A DNA stretch of 64,000 nt, taken from contig CAIIXF020000001.1 of NCBI GenBank assembly GCA_903813345.2, positions 15,209,915-15,273,914 of the forward strand, written 5' to 3'. This document shows positions 59,101-64,000 of this stretch, in pieces; the stretch's first letter is position 1, and each line of letters starts with the position of its first letter. A model generated the notes under the pieces. That model saw only the letters and a list, made by a program, of their open reading frames with translations, made no database searches and was not told the origin of the DNA. This stretch comes from Owenia fusiformis. Taxonomy: Eukaryota; Annelida; Polychaeta; Sabellida; Oweniidae. The translations under genes and the position numbers were made by a program.

Positions 59101-62100
59101 TGCTAATGTTGATTGACATACAAATAATCCACGGTTTTAAAGAATTTTAGCATTGCATCTATGGACATTTGGCCCAACTTTTTTTAAATTGTCATAGAAA
59201 ATTATTCAAATTACATAACTTCGTAAATCAAAGCTATTTTAGGAGAAAACATTCCACTGAATTCAAATATACCATTTAAAAGAAGGTAATGTAAGTCATT
59301 AGAGGTCTAATATGCAAGTCTCTTAAAATCTCACGAAAAACGAGATTTAGCGAGATTTCAAAAGCTATATGGAAACTATACTATAGGATAGTTTCTGCAT
59401 ATAGTTATTTTCAGATTAGGGGGATAAGTACGGCAACGAAGATTATTATAAAATACGAATCATATTTTATCAATGTATCATCTAAAGTTCAAACAATTAT
59501 TCAATTTAAAACTACGTACTACATTTCAAATTAAACGTCATCAGTTTTAGTTGTCATTTATAAGTTTATATTTGGAGTATCTCTTCACTTGGGATTCAAT
59601 TAAATAAGAAATTGACAAATTGCAGTACAATAACGCAGATGCGAGTAGGTAGTTACCAGTTTCGCCACCAGGTGGCTCGTTTGGGTCAGATAACATGGCG
59701 GGTATAGTATAAAGTTCCCTTTAACTTGAATTACATCTGTTTTAGTGGTTCAATTTTTATATAACCCTTATGTATCTAATAGTTATGCAAATTAAAATAT
59801 GTCCAGTAAAAGAAAATGTTATCTGTTCAACACAAGAAAAGATATTTCACTTTTTGTGATTTTGTAACATGGGGTCTAGATGAGGAATCAACCTGAGCTA
59901 GAAGTCACATTTTCCCAAAAGATTAAATTTTCAAAGTTGATAAACAATTTTCGAAACCATTTTTCTAGATGCACTTTTACATGTAGATTTCAAATATGAC
60001 ATCACTTTGACTGAATTTTGAATATTAAATGACGTAAATCAAGATTATTTCTATTCGCATCTAGTCTATTGTTTTTAGATTCATCAGTAGTACCTGGTAT
60101 ATGTTCATCGGCGAATATAACATTGACAAGATATATGCCAGGTTCGTGGGGTTTGTAGTTCACAGTGATAACACCCTCGGCGTCTACTGTATGTTTAATG
60201 TCGGATCTGTGGCCGCCCTCTATCGACACACCGCAGTTACCGTAACCTAGAAAAATGAACATCAACTCCTCGTTCATTATTTCAGATTAGCATGACACAT
60301 ACTTACGATCATTTTAAAGATATATTTGATGAGTAGTATCACCCATTGATACGATGGACATATGGTTGTTTGGATTTTAACTTCGCATTTATTAACCAAT
60401 ACTTTATTGAAACATGTGATACAAAAATAAAATCCAAACTAATGCAAACAACTATTTTGATCTAAATATTTAGAATGCAACCATTGTAAATCTGATACTT
60501 CTAAATGGCCCAGATATCGCAACAGTATGAAATGAAAATTTGATTAATTCTTCCAATCGTTGACGCCATCCTCGCTCCTCACCTGCGCCTGCTGTGAAAA
60601 TAGTGAACTCGTTGTCTGCGTTAGACACTGCATCTGAGATACCCTTGCCGGACACTTTCACCTTGCTGGCACTTGCGAGCTCCTTGTCACCTATGGACAC
60701 TGATAGTGGACTACCTTTGATGTTCTTCTCATCTCTCTTTATCTCAATAGTATGTGTGCCCTTCTCCTTTGGTTGAAATGACGAAATTCCTGCGGTAAAC
60801 AAAAATAATTCATGCTAAAATATTTCCTGGGTAAAAAGTTAAGGTAAAAAGTAGACCATAATGAAAATGTGTCTCAGTGATAATTGGTCCAGTTCTATAA
60901 CAATCGATACACTAAATGTGTATAAAAGGTTAACGTTGCAAAAAGAGGGAGGGCCCCGGACTACCACATGCTCACTACCATTATATCTGTCACGTGGGTG
61001 TCACATGATATACAAACCTAAATGCCCGTTTGGCAGCTTCTTTAAGATGCATGTTTCAACTGATCCACTTGGGTTTTTATGTGTTCCAACAAGACCAACT
61101 AGATCTGCCTCACTTATTTTAGTGTCATATTCGCTGCCTGTGCTTACAGATATTTGGGAACGTTTTCGACCTTCACCAGATACCTTGGCAGAAAATGGCG
61201 ATCCAGATATATTCCTGCCTTTATTTTTGACTGAAATAGAGTATTCGCCTGGAGACATAGGAGTATAGGCAACGCCGACTGTGCCGTCTCTGTTTTTGGT
61301 CAGCTTTGCGTCACATTTAGATGGTCCGTCAATTGAGACTGTGATATCGCCTGAAAGAACATGTTTAGTTTCTTTTTACATCATCCCTGCAATTCTCGAA
61401 TCCGTTATCTAAATGGAACTGAAACGGGGCTTGTATAGACTAAAGACTTCAGTTTCAGTTTCATAGTGCATACTGTCACTGGGGCATTTCCTATTTTACA
61501 TGACTGACTTTAAACATGTGTTTCCCCACAACAACATCGATAAATAATAAGGGATACACGGCTTTGACTACTAGATATTTAAAACTGTTGAACAAGGTGA
61601 GAAATCACAAGATTTTAGCTCTGCTTAGGAGTCTCAGATTGCAGCTACCCTGTGGTTCTTCAAGCTTGTACACATGTTATACCACGCATATGGTAAGCCA
61701 CACCATAATACATTCAAGAAATATAGAAATCAGGTGCAAGAAATCCTTTCTTTGAAATTCCTACCTGGGTTTTGGGCTGCAACGTGAAATTCTGTTACAT
61801 CACCGCTCATGCCGGAAGAAAGTCCATGGCCGTAGGCGGTTACGTATCCGCTACCAACTGCGTCCACGTGACAAAGAAATGGGCTACCTGGAGAATTGAA
61901 CGTAACATGATTTATATATTATATAATATAATATATTTTATCCCACCCTAAGTGCTTTATATGATTGTATAATAGCATTGTATAACTGCAATATAAAACC
62001 AACACTCATCGTATACAACTCTTGAGAACGAGTACAGTACAACTCCTGGATAGCGTAACTCCTGGGTAGCGTATACAACTCTTCGACTTGATATACAACT

Positions 62101-62887
62101 GCTGAATTTAGATTAATCTTTTATTGATCAAATATTAGGGTGGGATAATAAGATCATATAATGGTTGATTCTGTATATCGTTATACTCTCGTGAGTATAT
62201 ATTATATTCACTCTTTCCCTTCAGTCACTCGTGAATATATCATATATACTCACTTGAGTATAAACACGATATACGGAATATACGGAATCAACCATTATAT
62301 AATCTCATAATGTAAGCGCTAGTTTATCAGGGTACTATATCAAAAAGCTAGAACCAGCCTGATATACAGTTACAAAATTGCAAGCAACATTTACCAAGCC
62401 TAATATTATCTAAAAAGTATGATATACAATGTACGATGTTATTTAAGATCCATAAATTGCAGAAATACGTTAAATTTTCACATCGTGGTATCAAATACGT
62501 TGATAGAAAAATCATGAATCAAAATATGGGCTTCCAGAAGACTCTTAAAGCCAGTGATCAAACATGATTAGTTTATTTACATTTTACACGTATGGACAGT
62601 TGTCCCAAACAGGAACTTTATCAAATCTCATAGGTATGCTTTTTTGCGATTGTTATAAGCTTACGTGTACATGTATTCATAGGGTGCTATCCGTTTCACA
62701 AAGATTCCTAACAAGGTTATTGCTATGATGTACGAGTATGCTTATTGCTTACCGTCGACGGGCTGGTCATTGTAGCTCATCACCATTTCGTGGATGCCCT
62801 TGGCACTGGTCTGATATGTGACTCCCACTGATCCATCTTTGTTGGCAGTCACCACGGGGTGTGGATTTCCTGAAGGCATTTTGGATT
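47004..62887 (-). CDS. FLN: Filamin, C-terminal part (IgFLN repeats, hinge and last repeat), 5' partial
   Basis: Filamins crosslink actin and bind integrin tails through chains of ~95-residue Ig-like repeats. Coding exons in transcript order: 62753-62887, 61765-61887, 61018-61350, 60583-60789, 60094-60246, 58611-58739, 58118-58384, 57737-57874, one of four 131-bp exons (57125-57255, 56574-56704, 55165-55295, 54383-54513), then 52109-52257, 51517-51659, 51062-51277, 50610-50798, 47004-47197. Every join keeps phase and every intron is GT-AG. Hallmarks: repeated GSPF motifs, VEGPSKA and IDGPSK strings, YTP(M)SPG strands. Order and sequence suggest repeats equivalent to about 17-24 of vertebrate filamins, ending HVT-stop. 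The actin-binding domain and earlier repeats lie right of the window. The hinge before the last repeat is short. Several introns carry transposons. Confidence 0.96.
47500..49165 (+). mobile_element. 5'-truncated, frameshifted non-LTR retrotransposon (CR1/Jockey-like ORF2)
   Basis: Plus-strand pieces in different frames: [20 protein letters not shown] then a stop (about 47500-47574), [20 protein letters not shown] and LYADDSSIF (47652-47987), and [16 protein letters not shown] through 49000. The last piece ends with a Cys-His pattern C-x-C...H-L-x-x-K-C-P, common at the C-terminus of such elements. A 3' region with AAAATAAAG and A-rich tail ends near 49165. It is antisense to filamin and inactive. 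Confidence 0.88.
49245..49845. mobile_element. Family C element, copy 2
   Basis: GGAATATTCCTTGCCAAACC and GGTCTGGCAAGGAATATTCC are inverted ends. Inner halves also mirror each other (GGTAGCTATAACCATATATA, with its inverse TATATATGATTATAGCTACC). It disrupts the outer element's right arm. Confidence 0.72.
50224..50287. repeat. Near-perfect 64-bp hairpin
   Basis: ATGCCGTGGTCACATTTGCT plus CCGATTT pairs with AAATCGGAGCAAATGTGACC plus ATGGCAT, with a ~10-base loop. It lies in the last filamin intron, about 320 bp from the hinge exon. Confidence 0.8.
50610..50798 (-). CDS. FLN: Filamin exon: short hinge and start of the last repeat
   Basis: Encodes [20 protein letters not shown], a lysine-rich stretch, then [20 protein letters not shown] and FTIDVKDAG. 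The second half matches the opening strands of the last filamin repeat. The Lys/Glu-rich first part replaces the longer proline-rich hinge 2 seen in vertebrate filamins. Confidence 0.88.
51062..51277 (-). CDS. FLN: Filamin exon: IgFLN23-like repeat
   Basis: Reads [20 protein letters not shown], then VDGPSKV, then [17 protein letters not shown] and [10 protein letters not shown]. All of these are standard filamin-repeat strands. Confidence 0.92.
51517..52257 (-). CDS. FLN: Two filamin exons encoding the IgFLN22-like repeat and start of the next
   Basis: Exon 52109-52257 ([16 protein letters not shown], then [17 protein letters not shown], then YVVRFIP) joins 51517-51659 ([20 protein letters not shown], then GDGLVTGAV). 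The Lys codon at the join is split 2+1. The first exon begins at phase 0, matching the end of each of the four alternative exons. Confidence 0.92.
52445..52535. repeat. Perfect 22-bp-arm inverted repeat in a filamin intron
   Basis: CTGTATTGCTACTGAGATTG(TC) pairs with (GA)CAATCTCAGTAGCAATACAG across ~47 bp. It lies about 190 bp upstream (in transcript sense) of the constitutive exon 52109-52257. Confidence 0.75.
52555..52691. repeat. Long inverted repeat beside the previous one
   Basis: GTTATTGAATGATTTGAAGT, GCAATA and GGATATATTCTGT pair with ACAGAATATATCC, TATTGC and ACTTCAAATCATTCAATAAC. Arms are ~40 bp, with a second small palindrome in the loop. Confidence 0.78.
52824..53384. mobile_element. 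Inverted-repeat DNA element (~560 bp)
   Basis: The left end ACAGGGTGATCCAAAGAGTG and the inverse of the right end ACAGGGTAGTCCGAAAAGGT match loosely. They are followed by a shared AGAAAATTAATTTTTC string. Termini of the ACAGGGTG type resemble those of the elements at 15698 and 47324. No coding frame. Confidence 0.65.
53385..54382. other. Filamin intron sequence, no recognised features
   Basis: About 1 kb of A+T-rich DNA between the inverted-repeat element and alternative exon d. No fifth 131-bp exon copy or other coding pattern was found here. Confidence 0.5.
54383..54513 (-). CDS. FLN: Filamin alternative exon d (fourth in transcript order)
   Basis: 131 bp, phase 1 in and phase 0 out. Encodes [17 protein letters not shown], then IIVHVTPSS, then [12 protein letters not shown]. 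Acceptor TTTAG, donor GTAGGT. It is the copy nearest the constitutive downstream exon. It spans the last strands of the IgFLN21-like repeat and the first strand of the next. Confidence 0.9.
55165..55295 (-). CDS. FLN: Filamin alternative exon c (third)
   Basis: 131 bp, same phases as d. Encodes [17 protein letters not shown], then LNCHVTPHS, then [12 protein letters not shown]. Acceptor CTGTAG, donor GTTAGA (weaker). It includes a Cys not present in the other copies. Confidence 0.9.
56574..56704 (-). CDS. FLN: Filamin alternative exon b (second)
   Basis: 131 bp, same phases. Encodes [17 protein letters not shown], then IMIHVTPDA, then [12 protein letters not shown]. Donor GTTTGT, acceptor AACAG. 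The usual (V/I)P(x)SP turn is changed to AHASP. Confidence 0.9.
57125..57255 (-). CDS. FLN: Filamin alternative exon a (first)
   Basis: 131 bp, same phases. Encodes [17 protein letters not shown], then IYVQILPTS, then [12 protein letters not shown]. Donor GTTTGG, acceptor TCATAG. The EEHVPESP turn is closest to the common filamin form. Confidence 0.9.
57737..58384 (-). CDS. FLN: Two filamin exons: IgFLN20-21-like repeats
   Basis: Exon 58118-58384 holds [19 protein letters not shown], then [12 protein letters not shown], then GSPFQYTVG and [13 protein letters not shown]. Exon 57737-57874 holds [20 protein letters not shown], then [14 protein letters not shown] and [10 protein letters not shown]. 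The latter corresponds to the strands that bind integrin tails in vertebrate repeat 21, and it is spliced directly to one of the alternative exons. Confidence 0.93.
58611..60789 (-). CDS. FLN: Three filamin exons (60583-60789, 60094-60246, 58611-58739)
   Basis: The first reads [20 protein letters not shown], then GSPLSVSIG, then [14 protein letters not shown] and FTIFTAGAG. The second reads [19 protein letters not shown], then [20 protein letters not shown]. The third reads [13 protein letters not shown], then [14 protein letters not shown]. Phases are 1 throughout. The intron between the second and third contains a family A MITE whose end is about 31 bp from the donor. Confidence 0.9.
59643..60063 (-). 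mobile_element. MITE family A, copy 5, in a filamin intron
   Basis: CAGATGCGAGTAGGTAGTTACC on the left and ATTTCTATTCGCATCTAG on the right are the family ends, here in reverse orientation. It is the most complete copy. It lies 31 bp from the exon 60094-60246 donor. Confidence 0.8.
61018..62887 (-). CDS. FLN: Three filamin exons (62753-62887, 61765-61887, 61018-61350)
   Basis: The first reads [20 protein letters not shown], then [19 protein letters not shown]. The second reads [20 protein letters not shown], then FHVAAQNPG. The third reads [13 protein letters not shown], then [17 protein letters not shown], then [15 protein letters not shown] and [12 protein letters not shown]. The first of these is the most 5' exon in the window and starts at phase 1, so further exons must lie to the right. 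Confidence 0.92.
62151..62305. repeat. Inverted repeat in a filamin intron
   Basis: AGATCATATAATGGTTGATT and CTGTATATCG on the left pair with CGATATACGG and AATCAACCATTATATAATCT on the right. Both are flanked at a distance by TATCCCACCCTA (61940) and TAGGGTGGGATA (62137), which suggests one palindrome inside another. Confidence 0.7.
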
Positions 62888-63049
62888 CTGAAACACACAA
62901 TAGCATAGTGTAGAAGGAAGCATTAAACAATTATGACGAGAAGGTTTTGGAAAAAGAACAACCGTTAAATTATGAGCGTTTTATTACTTTTTTGCCATTT
63001 GTCTGACCTATTCCGTCTTGGATGCAGACGATGATAAAGAATAATTTGA

Positions 63050-64000
63050 CTTATGCCCCCAACACTCAAAAGTGGCAGCATGATAGGTTTCACTCAAAAG
63101 TGACAGCAGAATAGATTTCACCCAAAGTGTTCTGCAGAATGGGTTTCACTCAAAAATAGCAGCAGAAGGAATTTCACTCAAAAGAAGCAGCAGAATAGAT
63201 TTCACCCAAAGTGGTCTGCAGAATGGGTTTCACTCAAAAATAGCAGCAGAAGGAATTTCGCTCAAAAGAAGCAGCAGAATAGATTTCACCCAAAGTGGTC
63301 TGCAGAATGGGTTTCACTCAAAAATAGCAGCAGAAGGAATTTCACTCAAAAGAAGCAGCAGAATAGATTTCACCCAAAGTGGTCTGCAGAATGGGTTTCA
63401 CTCAAAAATAGCAGCAGAAGGAATTTCACTCAAAAGAAGCAGCAGAATAGATTTCACCCAAAGTGGTCTGCAGAATGGGTTTCACTCAAAAATAGCAGCA
63501 GAAGGAATTTCACTCAAAAGAAGCAGCAGAATAGATTTCGCCCAAAGTGGTCTGCAGAATGGGTTTCGCTCAAAAGTAGCAGCAGAAGGAATTTCACTCA
63601 AAAGAAGCAGCAGAATAGATTTCACCCAAAGTGGTCTGCAGAATGGGTTTCACTCAAAAATAGCAGCAGAAGGAATTTCACTCAAAAGAAGCAGCAGAAT
63701 AGATTTCGCCCAAAGTGGTCTGCAGAATGGGGATCGCTCAAAAGTAGCAGCAGAATGGGTTTCACTCAAAAGTGTCAGTAGAATGGGTTTCACTCAAAAG
63801 TGGCCGCAGAATGGGTTTCACTCAAAAGTGTCAGCAGAATGGGTTTCACTCAAAAGTGGCCGCAGAATGGGTTTAACTCAAGTACTGTCAGCAGAATGTG
63901 TTTTTTTTCAAAAAAAACTCACAAGAAGCAGCAGAATAGATTTCACCCAAAATGGTTCCTCAAATGTGCGAACAGAATGGGTTTCACTCAAAAGTGTCAG
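63050..64000. repeat. Satellite-like tandem array: 28-bp unit in an 84-bp higher-order repeat
   Basis: The base unit resembles GCAGAATGGGTTTCACTCAA plus eight bases (28 bp). In the middle, three diverged units form an 84-bp block: CCCAAAGTG at 63121, 63205 and 63289 recurs exactly every 84 bp, up to about 63720. Beyond that, single 28-bp units dominate up to the edge. It lies in the filamin intron right of exon 62753-62887 and continues past the window. Confidence 0.92.

Noticed and set aside
60861-61268. 135-codon plus-strand frame
   Set aside because: It is the complement of the filamin exon at 61018-61350, whose minus-strand reading has clear filamin motifs.

Overview
The window looks like nuclear DNA from a marine invertebrate, most likely a spiralian (annelid, mollusc, brachiopod, phoronid or nemertean). 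It is A+T-rich, has spliced genes with GT-AG introns, and is full of short inverted-repeat elements. The best clue to the group is a neuropeptide precursor of the GGNG / excitatory-peptide type (6715-18111), a class known mainly from annelids, molluscs and related phyla. The exact phylum cannot be decided from the sequence. All exon joins below were worked out by hand from splice signals and reading phase.

Layout. (1) 1-410, minus strand: first coding part of a rhodopsin-type receptor of the bombesin/endothelin/CCHamide/excitatory-peptide group, running off the left edge. (2) 6715-18111, plus strand: a three-exon GGNG-type precursor. It lies head to head with the receptor, and the receptor belongs to the group expected to bind such peptides. 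(3) 23425-30294, plus strand: nine coding exons that join in frame into a 1,099-residue protein with an N-terminal GARI/FAM71-like (Rab2-interactor) domain and a C-terminal RasGEF domain. (4) 36110-37465, minus strand: a secreted or GPI-anchored YHYH-domain protein. (5) 47004-62887, minus strand: the 3' part of a filamin gene. It holds a cluster of four homologous 131-bp exons that appear to be mutually exclusive. The 5' end of this gene lies beyond the right edge.

Between and inside the genes are many transposon remnants. They include degenerate non-LTR retrotransposons (42.5-43.5 kb and 47.5-49.2 kb), fold-back elements built from the 3' ends of Tc1/mariner-like transposase genes (15.7-17.7 kb and 38.0-38.8 kb), several MITE families with repeated copies and nested insertions, and numerous near-perfect hairpins. 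The right edge (63.05-64.0 kb) is a satellite-like array with an 84-bp higher-order period built from 28-bp units.

The strongest leads are the ligand-receptor neighbourhood at the left, the GARI-RasGEF fusion in the middle, and the four-way filamin exon cluster at the right. No tRNA, rRNA or CRISPR features were seen.
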